Notes under the pieces: model-generated
Told to the model about the DNA's origin: nothing
The model's input: the letters and a program-made list of their open reading frames with translations, nothing else
The model's database searches: none
Assembly: GCA_022494885.1 (NCBI GenBank)
Contig: JAGVSM010004502.1
Location: 231,001-295,000 of the forward strand
DNA from: Micrasema longulum
Lineage: Eukaryota; Arthropoda; Insecta; Trichoptera; Brachycentridae
DNA length: 64,000 bases
Reading direction: 5' to 3'
Shown here: piece after piece, positions 45,651-58,300 of the stretch
Layout: each line of letters opens with the position of its first letter
Numbering within the stretch: position 1 is the first letter of the stretch
Made by a program: the position numbers and the translations under genes

Positions 45651-48600
45651 ATGGGTAGCGCTGAAGTTGCTGCTCAGATTTCTGATATACATGATGAAAT
45701 TGGTCCCACGCTTACCATATTACCACCGAATGATAATATCAAAGAGTTACAAACAATTCTGCGTGACAAGTAAGGGTGTTTTTGAGGTTATCTCGCAATG
45801 TGATTTACGCATATTTATTTCATGTTTGAATTTTGTATTGTTCCCAGAAATACGACAAGAAATGATTTTAAATTTTACGCAGACAGATTAATTCGTTTAG
45901 TGATAGAAGAAAGTTTAAACCAACTATCGTTTACGAGCTGCGAGGTGATAACCCCGACTGGCGCTTCCTATGAGGGACTTAAATACAGATCTGGCAACTG
46001 CGGGGTGTCCATCGTGCGGTCTGGAGAAGCCATGGAACAGGTTGACTTTATTTTTTCATCCTCAGTGCATTACAAAATATGCATATCAGATAAATAGAAA
46101 AAAAGCCATGTAAAATTCACTTACATATTACAATTTGGAAATTACTTTCCTAAGAAGAATTCCACTGTCATGAAATATATCGATATCTAAGGCGATATGA
46201 TTAAATAACTAAATTGCTCTACCTACCAGCATAGCCATTGGCAGGTTGGTTCTGCATCTGCACTGTGTAACCTTTGCCGAAGATAATTTATCAGGGACAA
46301 ATAGACCTAATTAATTCAGACTATCTGAATTATGTATGCGACCACTAACCAGTTTAAAAAAGTAAAAACCCAAATGAATGTCCCCCCTCTTCCGCAATAA
46401 TTAGCCCATTCCTAGTAAGAATTTGATTGACATAATCTTTTATTGCTAAGTTAGAATTAGGTGAATAGACTAATTTCTAAATTTGTTGCAACAAAGGGAA
46501 AACATTGTTGAATAGGGAATATGGAAGTCTAGGCATTAACGGGGCTTATGACCTGTCATTGGCTGGTTTGAGTGGCCTCTTTACACACTGATGTTGTTTT
46601 CGATTCAATTTGGGTTTTCATGTTGTGTGTAGTATGCATTGTCTAGATACATTGCTCAATACAACAGCTTAATATATTGCCGCTAATCCATTAGGGTGGT
46701 CATGTATTTAACTTATTTTCAATTATTTGGCTGTGTATTTTGATAAGAAGAATACGGAATCATGCATAGCATAATTAACTATGTGCCCTGTATTTTTACA
46801 CTTAATCTTGTAAATTTTAGATCATTATGTACTTATTGTAAAATTAAACACAGGTTTGTCAATCCACTTACTGTTCAGTTTTAAAGAAGTGAAATTTTAA
46901 ATGCAGTTATCAAGTAAAAATAAACGAAAAATTCTGCTTATTAGTTAATATTGTTAGTTAAATTTTTTCTGATGACTACTCTTAATAATAATGAGCTCGA
47001 GTGCTCCCCATCATATTTTAAAATCAACAATGTTTTTAGGGGCTCCGTGATTGCTGTCGCTCCATTAGGATTGGGAAGATATTGGTAGAGAGTGATACCG
47101 ACACTCACGCCGCACGCGTTGTGTATGCCAAGTTTCCTGAAGATATTGCCAAGAGGCAAGTTCTGCTTATGTACCCCATCATGTCCACGGGAAATACTGT
47201 TTCTCAGGTACCTAAATAAAATAGGTTTTATTACAGTTTATGTGAAATATCAATAAATTTTTTGGTTTGTCAATTAAAATGTCATTAGGTAGTTATCGCC
47301 TGCAAATCAAACGGGCGTATCCCATATTTAGCAGCTTTCCAGGAGAGCCAAAAAACAGTGTTTTTTGCCGGTTTCATATTCATTTTATTACATATTTCGC
47401 TAATAGGGTCAAAACTGCCACTAATTTCTATAAATATCACCTTTTAAGGGTCGAGGGACTGATAAGAGCGCAAAAAATGTTTAGGTATTAAATATTTATT
47501 AGTATAAAAATGGCTTTATTTTTAGACACACCTATTTGTGCAGCTCCGAATTAGAAATTCTAGGAGCATTTTATGGTTATGCCCAGATATTGTGCTATAT
47601 TTAGATGAATAGGGGAACATGATAAGATTAAAAAGATAGATGCATTTTTAAAATTCTTTTTACACATTCAGTGCTCTTTACGAAAAATGAAAATCAACAA
47701 AATAGAAAGAATTTCTTTAAAACAGTCTTTGAAGGCCACAGAGGCTACATTGATCTTTTATAGAACGATGAAAGGATAGATTTATATATTAAAACATCGA
47801 TCTGTACACTTGTCTATCAATTATTATTTGTGAAAAAATTACCTCGTTTATTAGTATTCCATGCATCTTTTATTTAGACAAAAGTCAGATAAACTATCGG
47901 TTTTCCTGTTTAACATGTTTTTAATGAATAACAACTATCAAATAACATATTTGATTGCACACTCCGGCACACTGTCCAGTTACTTTTGTATATATACAGG
48001 TATCAAACATCTATCAGCTATAATCGGAAGCTGGCAATATTCACAAATGCAAGCACGACAAAGACTATGCGCCGAAAACTTTGATAGGTATACCATACCT
48101 CATAGAAAACATACGCCATAGAGTGCAATCATTGTTATATAAGGCGCATGTTTAGTTGAGGCTATTTGTGCTGGCGGTTTTTAAACTTAACAAATGGTTC
48201 GTGAGATAGGGCTCAAGCGTATTTTTGTAATTAAGAATGTTAGAAATGTGCAGGTTTGTGACAACATAAAGGTGAATATTGAATCATTTTTCGAATTCGC
48301 TAATTGCTAAAATAACATTACGAATAACATAAAATATTTAAGGTGTTATTATATTGGGACAGCATGTCAAATCAGGAACCCTTGAGCGATAGTTCAACAT
48401 TATTAAGTATAATACTCTCCAATAGCAAGAGTATTTGCCTCTTTCACTGATGCGAATTTTGGGATACTTAAATTATTTTTAAGGTTTTCTGAAATACGCC
48501 CGTTTGTTTTGTGGGCGACGAGTTGTTCTCAATTACATATCTCATAAATGTCATATTATTTTTAAATATTTGTTTTTTTCAGTTTTAACCAATAATATTA

Positions 48601-49121
48601 TTTTATTATTGAAATAAAAATCCATAATTTTTGAATTATTAGTGACCGGTTTCATTGCTTTTATTTCTACAATAAATTACAATGATTTTCCACCAAGAAT
48701 TTTCTCTAACAATCTTGAATGTATCAATAATTTTGTCGTTGTTCATAAATATGATAATGTTAACGCTTATACTCATTCACTTCCTTTTTACAATTGATTT
48801 AACAAGTTTTTCTTTTATGACATTTTAATTTGTTTTTGATATTATAATTCAAAGTACAAGAAATTTTTCAAATATATATCCTATTTGCACGTGCAAATTG
48901 AATAAGTATGAAATTAAATCAAATTCTAACATTTTTAGGCTGTCAACGTCCTAAAAGCACATGGAGTTAAAGAAGAATGCATCATATTATCAAACTTGTT
49001 TTGTACTCCGATTGCAGCAAAAACGGTAGTTGATTATTTTCCAACCATGAAAATACTAACTTCCGAATTACATTGCATGGCACCAAATCATTTTGGTCAA
49101 AAGTATTTTGGAACAGATTAA
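45651..49121 (+). CDS. UPRT: uracil phosphoribosyltransferase-family protein, 4 exons
   Basis: Coding exons are 45651-45769, 45848-46040, 47040-47207 and 48939-49121, all with GT/AG borders and consistent phase (2, 0, 0), giving 220 residues. The start ATGG follows TTGACG and begins MGSAEVAAQISDIHDE. Exon 2 carries DRLIRLVIEESLNQL, TPTGASYEGLKY and NCGVSIVRSGEAMEQ. Exon 3 carries RIGKILVES and MYPIMSTGNTV, at the position of the PRPP loop. Exon 4 ends ELHCMAPNHFGQKYFGTD. The family makes UMP from uracil and PRPP, but animal members have altered substrate loops and many are thought inactive. Here too the loop differs from the bacterial D-P-M-x-A-T-G-G type. The donor after exon 2 (CAG/GTTGAC) is weak. 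Confidence 0.93.
46430..46620 (+). repeat. dispersed repeat family R4, copy 3 (UPRT intron 2)
   Basis: GGGGCTTATGACCTGTCATTGGCTGG and AGTGGCCTCTTTACACACTG align with R4 at 44350 and 52640. It lies within UPRT intron 2. Confidence 0.4.
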
Positions 49122-49852
49122 ATAATAATACATTATGTGCGAATGTTGACATAGGAATGAATTTTCACTGCTGTTGCATATTAATAAAAAGAGACTCAAA
49201 GTATACACAAGACTATAAAGACTAAGGACACCGTAAGTATCTAGTTATATATGTATTATGTTTATGATTATAATAATTTTATCTATTAATATACGATAAA
49301 TATAATAATCTACATTTTATGGTAAATGTTCTTAAAACCTTTATCATCAAATAGATTTAAATTATTAAATTATATATACAGTAAAATATTGCTCATCAAA
49401 CAAAATAATTTTGTCCCGAATCATACTCGTAGTGCAAAATATTAATTTAGTGGAACATTTTTTCTAGTCAGAATCATTGTAAAATATATATTTCAATAAT
49501 GTACTAAATGCTGAAAAATTAATTAATTTTTGATAATGAAAGTTTGCACATGCTTTTATGAAAGTGGTTATGTTTTTAATGTACTCGTTGTGACAATTTC
49601 CCATGATTTTTGCATTTCCCTTATTGCTTTTTAAGGCAATTATTTTACAATTTACTTTACTCCTTGTTTGAATATATAATTATTTTAAGCGAGTCATTTA
49701 TTTTTCTAGCTGTGCAAATCCCTCATTATGTGAGGTGTTCATTTAGAAATATTTAATTGCAGTTGCAATTTTATCACATTTCGTGCTGAACAACATGAGT
49801 ATTATCAATAAATTGTTATTAAATCAAATATATTTTTACTATATTTGTTATA

Positions 49853-50224
49853 TGAGGCATGTTCAAAGCATGTTTTTTTTTTAGAAAAAGTATATAAAAA
49901 AAATAATACAGGGTGTCATTGATACACTTGTTGAATATTTTTCCACATAATCGCCATCCCGTTTAATGCATGTGGTAAGCCGTGGCACAAGCTTCTTTAT
50001 GACCTCCTCAAAGAACTCTCCCGCCAGCTCCTTTCTCCACTTCAGAACCTCTTTCTGCACTTGCTCGTTGGTTAAAATTTTAATTCCGCCCACGCGTGCC
50101 ATCAGGAAGGTGAAAAGATGATAATCTAAAGGCGCCAAGTCAGGGGAATCACTCAGTGTTGCCAACCCTCGAAAAACTACAGCCCGTTATGGTCACAGTA
50201 CACTTACTTTCTGAACATGCCTCG
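49853..50224 (-). mobile_element. internally deleted mariner-like element with TA duplication
   Basis: Ends TGAGGCATGTTCA and (inverted) TGAACATGCCTCG are flanked by TA on both sides (49851-49852, 50225-50226), as for Tc1/mariner. The 372-bp unit retains only the transposase C-terminus on the minus strand: SPDLAPLDYHLF (third catalytic Asp), LTNEQVQKEVLKW and KLVPRLTTCIKRDGDYVEK. The N-terminal two thirds are deleted. It is non-autonomous but its ends look usable in trans. Confidence 0.85.
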
Positions 50225-50726
50225 TATAATATTCAGATAAGCAATATGCATATTTTGTTAAGCTAAGATCCAATGCATGATTCATTAATAATGTTATTGA
50301 AGTTTTGCTAAAGCGGTTTATTGTATTACTATTTATCAATCACTATTTTACATGAAAAATCTGAAATTTTAAATATTTTCATACTAAAATACCAATGCAA
50401 TGATTGACTATAATATACACACCTTGTTTTATTGACAAAACGTAAATAAACTCCTGAATTTATTATGAACAGAAACAGAACTGAATTTTATGGCTAACCA
50501 AAGATATTTTATACTTGTATTATTTTTAAATTGATCTACAGTATAATTCATTATTATGAACTGAAAATCTTTGTTTTTAGCCTTACTAACTTTCATTCTA
50601 TTTAAAAAAATACGACTTCAGTTTTTGGAGAGAACTTCTCCCATCAATGGGTGTTACAAAACCAATATTATAAATAGAGAACACTGTTCAGGATGTAATG
50701 ATTTATTCTAAATAAATCATCATTAT

Positions 50727-51000
50727 CATCATCATCCTTCCCTTTCTGCACCTAATTGTGCATAGGGCACTGCATTGGTACACCAATCGCAGAGTATCTT
50801 GATCATTTTTGTTACATGAAGGTAAGGTGATCAGTCTTACGCTTCAGGTACCAATCTATGGATTATGAAATATTCTAGTGTAAAAACACCCACAAAATAA
50901 TATGTATTGTATTGTAGTTGATATCAACTATGTCGGGATTCAAACTGAGACCTCTTGCATGGTAGGCAAATTCGCTGACCATTACACCATGAGGCTGACG
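50727..51000 (-). mobile_element. SINE-1 copy with ATC-repeat tail
   Basis: Reverse orientation: CTTTCTGCACCTAATTGTGCATAGGG (3' end), ATCAGTCTTACGCTTCAGG, then GCATGGTAGGCAAATTCGC and CACCATGAGGC (head). The tail is extended as ATCATCATTATCATCATCATCC at 50718-50737. The head has several point changes. Confidence 0.85.
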
Positions 51001-51222
51001 ATTCTAAATAAATACCAACGTGCAGATTAGTGTTAAGGTCGTTTACATGTGGACAATACAATAGATATGACAATTTCTTCTTGACAAAACGCTGGGACAA
51101 TACAAAAATTCGGCCGCAGTTCAGAGTGCTGCAAAAATGAATACACGGCACAACAATGGTCAAGTCGGGGGTACAAACTCGTGATGGACCAGTCCTTTGA
51201 TATTTATTGTTCGTGCCAGATT

Positions 51223-51600
51223 TTAAAACCCATTGACTACATTAAATATTTGAGAATAAACGCAATGAGCATCGTCTTGATTTTGGATCTGCTTATCCTG
51301 GCCTACTTGAGGCAAGGGGACGCCGACCTTTTGCCGATCCGACAGAGCATCTTTTTTAAAGGCTGTCTTGATCATTTGAACAGTTTCCGTGGCAGTCTTG
51401 CTAAGCTTGATGCAAATAATGATCGCCATCCTTTGCTCGACTGAGCGCTGCATTTTGACTTTTGTACAAGGTCCTAAAACAACTTCCGCGGAAACGCATG
51501 TCATCACTCTCCTGGTGGCTAGAGGAGACTGAGAGACCCAGCGTTTGTTAGCCAACTTCCTCCACTACCATTCCCAACCGGTCCGCACGCACTCTGACGT
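51223..51600 (-). pseudogene. mariner-like transposase relic (N-terminus)
   Basis: Starting at an ATG at 51453 the minus strand reads MQRSVEQRMAIIICIKL, KTATETVQMIKTAFKKDALS, the N-terminal helix-turn-helix of a mariner-type transposase. The frame then runs into unrelated sequence near 51340. The 150 bp upstream of the ATG is probably the element's 5' leader. Catalytic residues are absent. Confidence 0.75.
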
Positions 51601-52024
51601 ACAGTCGCGTCAAAAAAGAAATCACTGACATTACTTTCTCGACTCAGCATGTACATAGGGTTGGAATCTTGGATAGAGGCAAAAGGTGAGGGAGAATATA
51701 ATTTAAAACAATGTTTTCATTTCTTAATAATTTATCACGAACTGAATGGCTATGAGGAAGTTCAGTGATTTTTTAATATTTTTTATTTGTTAATAAACCA
51801 TTAAACTAAGCCAAAATTGAAATAAAAAATCATGTGTCTTATTATCAGATTTTAAAAAGTTTTGTATGTCTGAAATTTCTCCACATGTGACGTCTCAAGT
51901 TTTTTTCCGCTTCTTCTCGGTCAGTTCTGCTGATTAGTCCGTTGACTTACCGTGAACCGGAAATCTTCCACAACTCTCTTATTGTTGGTTGATTCATATG
52001 AAATATTATATATTTATTCATTTT

Positions 52025-52135
52025 CATACATTTTCAAGAAAATTTTGCCGCACAATTTAATGCTCTAATTTTTACCGTGCGTAAGAAAACATTTTTCATA
52101 TCTATTTTCCCATAAGGCTGAACTTCCTCATTAAA
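52025..52135 (+). repeat. dispersed repeat, partner of 8918-9020
   Basis: TTTAATGCTCTAATTTTTAC, GCGTAAGAAAAC and CTGAACTTCCTCATT in the same order as at 8930-9015. Confidence 0.5.
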
Positions 52136-52639
52136 TCGAAATAAAATAAAATTATAATATCTTAAAATAGGTTTCCTGTAATATTGAATTTTCACAGATG
52201 CCTAGGAACCTGTAGATGTTTTTATAAAAAAATATGTTCTTAAATAAGTATAAATTATATTTTAAAAGCAGTAATGTCATTTTCTAAACTGTTTGATTTT
52301 CTATACATGTATTTATTTATTGCTTTTACTAGGTTTGGAGAGTTGTAAATCTGTTTATTCGAATGAGTGATCTAGTAAGTATATTATTAGCATAATAGGA
52401 ACTGTTACTACATTTTTTATCGGAAATAAAATATGAATTATAAATTTAAAATGTATGAATTATTAATTGTGTAATTAAATATTATTTAATGAATTGACTG
52501 GTATTATCCACCAAACGAAGACTTAGCAAGGCTTATTTTCAAATTATATTATGATTCTTTTGCATTTGACAAAACCATATGAGTTTATTTAGAAATATTT
52601 TTTTAAAACATAATATTTTGAGAATGATAAGCATATTGA

Positions 52640-52735
52640 AACCTTGTCAGGGTAAATGATCTTATTTTGATCGATTGTCTTGTTTAAGTGACCACTTTAC
52701 AAACGGTGACATTCTAAATATCTCAATTAAATCCC
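52640..52735 (+). repeat. dispersed repeat family R4, copy 4
   Basis: CTTGTCAGGGTAAATGATC and AAGTGACCACTTTACAAACGGTGACATTC resemble the core of R4 at 27240 and 44350. Short and diverged. Confidence 0.3.
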
Positions 52736-52925
52736 TCGAGAAGCTGGAATCCAGTACTTGTCTATGAAGATAATGGCCATTCTTAAAATATTTATAATAA
52801 AATGCATTACTAACTTTTGGCCTCTCCTTCTACCTGTTAGAAAAGAATTGGTTTGTTTCCCTCGTATGAATCGTTTATTTTAAGATAAGTATTAGTAATT
52901 TGTATTTAAATATAAAAGCTGCATT

Positions 52926-53050
52926 GGCCATTCCTTTATTGCACCTTTCAGCGTATAGGACACTGCTTGGTAGTCCAATATATCACTGATTATGTATAAT
53001 GAATATGAAGATAAGATTATCAGTCTTACGCTTCAGGCGCCTTTATAAAA
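52926..53050 (-). mobile_element. SINE-1 3' fragment
   Basis: CATTCCTTTATTGCACC ... GGACACTGCTTGGTAGTCCAATATATC ... ATCAGTCTTACGCTTCAGGCGCC is the 3' half of SINE-1 in reverse. The tRNA-like head is absent. Confidence 0.7.
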
Positions 53051-53422
53051 CTTAAGATGCATTTTTTATATCTCTTTCTTTAGCAGAACTTTCTGAAAAC
53101 AAGAATAATTGCCAGCTTTCAGATCTTTTATTTTTAAATATTTATTTTCACTTTTCTTTCATATTGTTCATTTGAAATCCTACCTTATCAATATAAATTG
53201 TGATTACTTTCTTTTATTTCAAATTTAACCCGGCTTTCTCTAAATTTAAACGGAATTGTTATTAATTATTATTACCTTTTATTAATTGTTGCATTAGATA
53301 TGCACAAAATATAAATTGTAATTAGGGAAACATATGTAACAAAATTACTTATAAAATGTTTGTTGTATTTTTTTTTGTGTGATTATTGCATATTTTTTTT
53401 TGTTAATAAATCTAAATTATTG

Positions 53423-53605
53423 AATCTTCATCTTTCCTATTACATCCTACCTACCTATAACATTACCCTAGAGATTTATTTGCTGGCAAAATAGTCATGC
53501 GAGTGTGTACATTATAATCGAGGTCCTGGGATTCTCTATAGTCAAATAAACACAGTCTGGAAATCTTCATCTTTCCTATTACATCCTACCTACCGATAAC
53601 ATTAC
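53423..53605 (+). repeat. 44-bp direct repeat, spacing 139 bp
   Basis: The 44-bp segments 53423-53466 and 53562-53605 (starting AATCTTCATCTTTCC) differ at one base. Sequence after each is weakly similar, suggesting a decayed tandem duplication. Not coding. Confidence 0.7.
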
Positions 53606-53886
53606 TGTAGGTATTCATTTGACACGAAAACGTACTCATAGTTGTCAATTTGTTTGGGACAACCAATCAGAATGCTGCAGTTATTTAAATAAAAATATGT
53701 AAATAATGTAACATTGTATGATAAAAAAAAATATTTTTTACTGTTTTAAAAATAAAAATTAACTTGGACAATTTTTGATTATACATTTATTAATGGACGT
53801 ACCTACACAAATATTTGATGTTTTATAATACGTTTTTAAAAATATTTTGTTGAATTAAAATTCATGGAAATCATTATTTTTTCAAA

Positions 53887-55042
53887 CAAACAAACCATCA
53901 TTCCGTTTCCCTGTAGGGGTAGGCAGAGAGGATAGAATGCCATATTACTCTATCTTTGCATACATACCTCGCTTCCTCTACATTCATACATCTTCTCATG
54001 CACGCACGCCGATTATTCCTACTTTTGACATGTCCATCTTCAAGCATTTGATGGACTTGATCGTGCCATGTCTTTCTCGGTCTTCCTCGTTTTCTGCATC
54101 CATCAACATTTGCATCGTAGATCCTTTTAGCCGTTCTTTCGCTGTCCATTCGCTCTACATGTCCAAACCAACGCAGCACCCCTTTCTTGATTCTGTCAAT
54201 AATGCATGTCTCAGCCTTACACACTTCACGGATCTCGACATTTGTGCACCATCACACATTGTTTTACCACACATTCGCCTGAGGGATCGCATTTCGACAG
54301 CATTCAACCTACTTTCATCATAATTTTTCCAATTCCATACTTCGCTCCCATACATTGGTGTTGGCACTAGAACTTCATTGTGAACTGCTAGTTTAGCCTC
54401 CTGCGATAAACATTTGTTTGCCAAAGTAGATTTTAGTGCACCGTTCACCCTGTTTCTGGCACTCACCTTCCTTTAATACCTTTCTCGGTCTTTCCATTCC
54501 TAGTAAACATGCTTTTCAGATACACAAATTTTTCTACCTGATTCAGAATATCTCAGTTCACACTGATCTCACATTTAGTTATATTTTCATCCCTTTCAAA
54601 AACCATCACATTCGATTTATCAACATTCATAAGCAAATCGCTTTTCTTGCATACATCGTAGACTTTTGTTACCAAGAATTGCAGGTCTTCTTTGCTGCTA
54701 GCAAGAAGCACAGCATCATCCGCATACAGAAGACAGTTAACAGTTATACCACTCATTTTTGCTCCCATTCTTAAATCTTTCAGTTCTTTCATACAGTTAT
54801 CGATGTATATGTTGAACAACCATGGTGACATTACACATCCCTGTTTGACTCCTTTAGGAATGTTAAACCACGATGTGAATGACCCATTCACCTTCACGCA
54901 TGCTGTGCTGTCCTTGTACAGAGACGCAATAGCCCTTGTCAGGTTGCCATTCACTCCATACTCTGATAAAACCTTCCACAATTTCTCTCTGTCGACTCTA
55001 TCAAATGCCTTTTGCAGATCGACAAATGCGCAGAAAAGTTTC
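53887..55042 (-). pseudogene. RTE-like LINE (family B) reverse transcriptase relic, longest copy
   Basis: Minus-strand translation in order: AFVDLQKAFDRVDREKLW (motif A, at the 5' truncation near 55040), IPKGVKQGCVMSPWLFNIYI (motif B, about 54845), CLLYADDAVLLASS (catalytic YADD, about 54710), LLMNVDKSNVMVF, then PTPMYGSEVWNW, NAVEMRSLRRMCG, RWFGHVERMDSERTAK, RKRGRPRKTWHDQV and MNVEEARYVCKDRVIW. Frame breaks occur near 54550, 54470 and 54220-54155. The 3' tail is a short TTTG repeat (plus strand CAAACAAACAAACC). Endonuclease part lost. Confidence 0.85.
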
Positions 55043-55274
55043 TATATTCTAATATTAGTAATGCATATTTTCAAACATCATTACACACTAAGACATTATT
55101 GTGAAAGTACTCATTTTTAACATCGATAACTCAAATTTTTGTGAGATTTCTATTTTGAACTTCAAGCTTACATCACATTCGGCTGGCGGTTAAAGAATTA
55201 CAAAATATGCGTCGGGGATGACTAGGTTTAGTGTCATCATGTTTGGAGCGTAGGCTGCGTCTGTGTATTTTTTG

Positions 55275-55365
55275 AAATATTTTCATTCTTTCCCAAATAT
55301 TTAATTGTAAGGCCCATTTTCAACGAGTTGTAAATAACTCTATTAGAAAATGGGAATCAAGTATT
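55275..55365 (-). mobile_element. SINE-2 3' fragment
   Basis: CCCAAATATTTAATTGTAAGGCCC, AACGAGTTGTAAATAACTC and TTAGAAAATGGGAATCAAG match the SINE-2 3' body. The head is missing. Confidence 0.6.
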
Positions 55366-58300
55366 AATAGGCTGACGTCTGTAAGTCATTAAGATAGATA
55401 CGACACTTGTTGGCAGCAGCTGTCAATTATTTGAGTACTTCAAAATTGTGGAAAATGTACATGAAAACATAACTAATGTAATCTACTCATTCAATAAATG
55501 GGATTGTATTGCAAACCATTTTCTTATTACACGTGGCGGCATTATTTTTGTAGCGTCACATCAGACCCCGGCAAAAGTCTGTTAGGGAATGAAGTCAAGG
55601 AAGGCATTTACCCACCAATTCAATCTATTATGCGCTTTTAATGTGTCTTTTTAATTTTACGTCATTGGTCTGGACTCTGCTGGTGCTGGTTTAATGACAT
55701 ATATAATATTGAAGAGGAATATGTTTCAATACAATGTATCACCATTTTTTGGAATGAAGAAGTAATGGATGAATTTTAGTTTAAAATACTTTTCAATCAT
55801 ATTGTGCAAGAATATTGACATTTAAAAAATTTCACTATAAAAAATATGATTGATTTTTGCAACAAAAAATGGATGTGTTGTTTGTTAGTAGTAAATAAAA
55901 TGCATTTTGTTTTTCGATTTCTTTAATAAAATTAAATATAATCGCTTACTTATAATATATATCGTAGTTATCATAAATAATAAAATGCGGTCACTATTAT
56001 TAACATAGAAGGCTTGACAAGTAAAAAATCTAAAGCAACATTCTATAAAATGAAAATGGATCGCTCGAAAATAGTTGACTATAATATGCTTTAGTGGTTG
56101 CCGACACATTTTGGTTTGAATAGTTCAAATGAATGTGTTTGCTTCCCTTTAAGTATTCGGAATACTCGTCAAGAAACGGAACTTGACTGTGAAACAGTCG
56201 GATTTAAATTATTAATATTTAATACTGTTGAAATTTTATTATTTATTATGGTTTTGTCAAATTATGGTAACTCTTCTAAATATAAATTAAATTAATATTA
56301 TGTAAAAGTTGATTTCCATATAGTTTTTTAAAATAATATTGTGCACATGATGACAAATCATATAATAATTATGGCTTAAAATGTCTAGTCATCAGCCAAC
56401 AGTTAGCTGCTTAGTTATTAAAATACTGAATAAATCAGGTCTTGAATTACACATGAAATTTTATGATAAAAAAATATTTCTACGATTGAACACTTTGAAT
56501 TTTTAGAGATTTCTCACTTAAATTTATAAAACAAAACATTCAAAAACTATTATCTATTGGCAAGAAAAATGCAAAATATTTTCCCGATATTGGTATCTTC
56601 TAAAGAACCAATTTAGCATATTTTAATCTCTGTTTAATTTTTGTCAGAAAATACCTCATTTGAACAACACAGTGAAAATATTTACTAAAAAGTTTTGTAT
56701 CCCACGGAGTTGCAGATGCCAACCAGACTAAAAACATCAATAGTTTTAACTTACGACCGTTTCACAAACCCGATTCAGGTCCGATATTATTTTTGGCACT
56801 TTCAACAATGGAATGGCACCTTTACAAGACTTACTCGACCATTTGTAAATATGTACATATGTAGTACGTATAAATGTAACCAGAATAAATTATACAGTCA
56901 ACATTAGAAAGAGGGGTGCCATATTGACATAATTTAGATACAAATAATCAAATGGATTTAATTAATTCAGGTGTATGGAAGAGCCATTGGGTAGATAGAA
57001 CATGAATAATTCTGTTTATGTATTAAAAAGTTTATTTATGAAAATAGTGATGGCTGACAATAAAAGAAAAGAACTAGTGGGTTACATTACAAAAACATTT
57101 TGCGAAATTCATACTAAATAAAAATCTTAGATTTTTACCATTCTTTAGACACGGTAATATTGTAAATACATAGTACGTAAAAATGCATTATGGGGTAAAT
57201 GTTTCTTGGAAGTATATCTGTTTAAAACCGTCACTTTGAATAATTTATAATAACATCATCATCTGAAAATAAGTCTAAAGTAGTGTGGTTCAGTTGGGTT
57301 ATTGTTATCTTTGGCAAATAAACTGGGAGATGAGAGAAAATAAATGGCTTGGAAATAGCGAGCACCGAAGGGTTTATTGTTTTAGTTTCTTACATATAGA
57401 ATGTAGCATGTTGAGCATACTGAAGTTCTTCTGCAACATAGGTAACTATTCTGAAGGTCCGTCTACAGGCACTTACAGCTCCTAGAACTTGGTCAGCCGA
57501 CATTGAAAGTTCTGTAATTAGTCTTTTTTTCTTATTGAAAAATATTAATCTTTGAAAAATAAGAAAGATGTATTAAACAATTAATCAACGTTCTAATACT
57601 TTGGTATACATACACGCGCAACTTTGCGTAAAAACATTTATCAAGAGATGGTAAAAAATTGACTTAGTTATTTTAACCTCTTTCGCAAAAATGTGCTTTC
57701 TTTGTATTCGAGCTGGTAATTCTGTGTATCCATCTAACTTGAAGAATACCTTTACATTTTGGTTCTCAGAACCGAGAAATGTATAAATATGGTAACACCA
57801 TACACAATATTCACCATGTATGGCACAGGGATCACTTGTCCCATCACGTATAAACCTTAACATTACTAATAAACCCATTATCTTTACTCAAATCCTTCTC
57901 TGAGTATTCTTTTTATTAAGTTCGTCTTCCGTCTTCATATTTTATTACACGTAAACTAGTATTCATAAATAATAAAAAAAAACTCTTAAATTAATGTATA
58001 ATAATTGAAATAGTTTCATTAAGTATAAATAGTTATTATGATGTAAAAAACAGAGCCACAAACAAAATAAACTGGCAATATTATAATAAAAAACAATGTA
58101 TGATTACAAAAATTGGATCATAAAACATATAAACTTTTCAATACAGATTTTGCATACGGAGAATAAATTAATAAAAATATATAAAGTACACATAAATTAT
58201 GCATAAATAAACAAGAAATAAGTTACCTATTCTAAAAATACACACATTTCTCAAATATGAATTATAAAAGCACTCATTTTCATAAAAAAATAACCTAAGA

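Noticed and set aside
47861..48121. 86-codon frame in UPRT intron 3
   Set aside because: No family resemblance, no splice context; consistent with chance in intronic DNA.
54436..55120. Plus-strand frames of 112 and 142 codons
   Set aside because: Antisense shadows of the RTE-like LINE relic.
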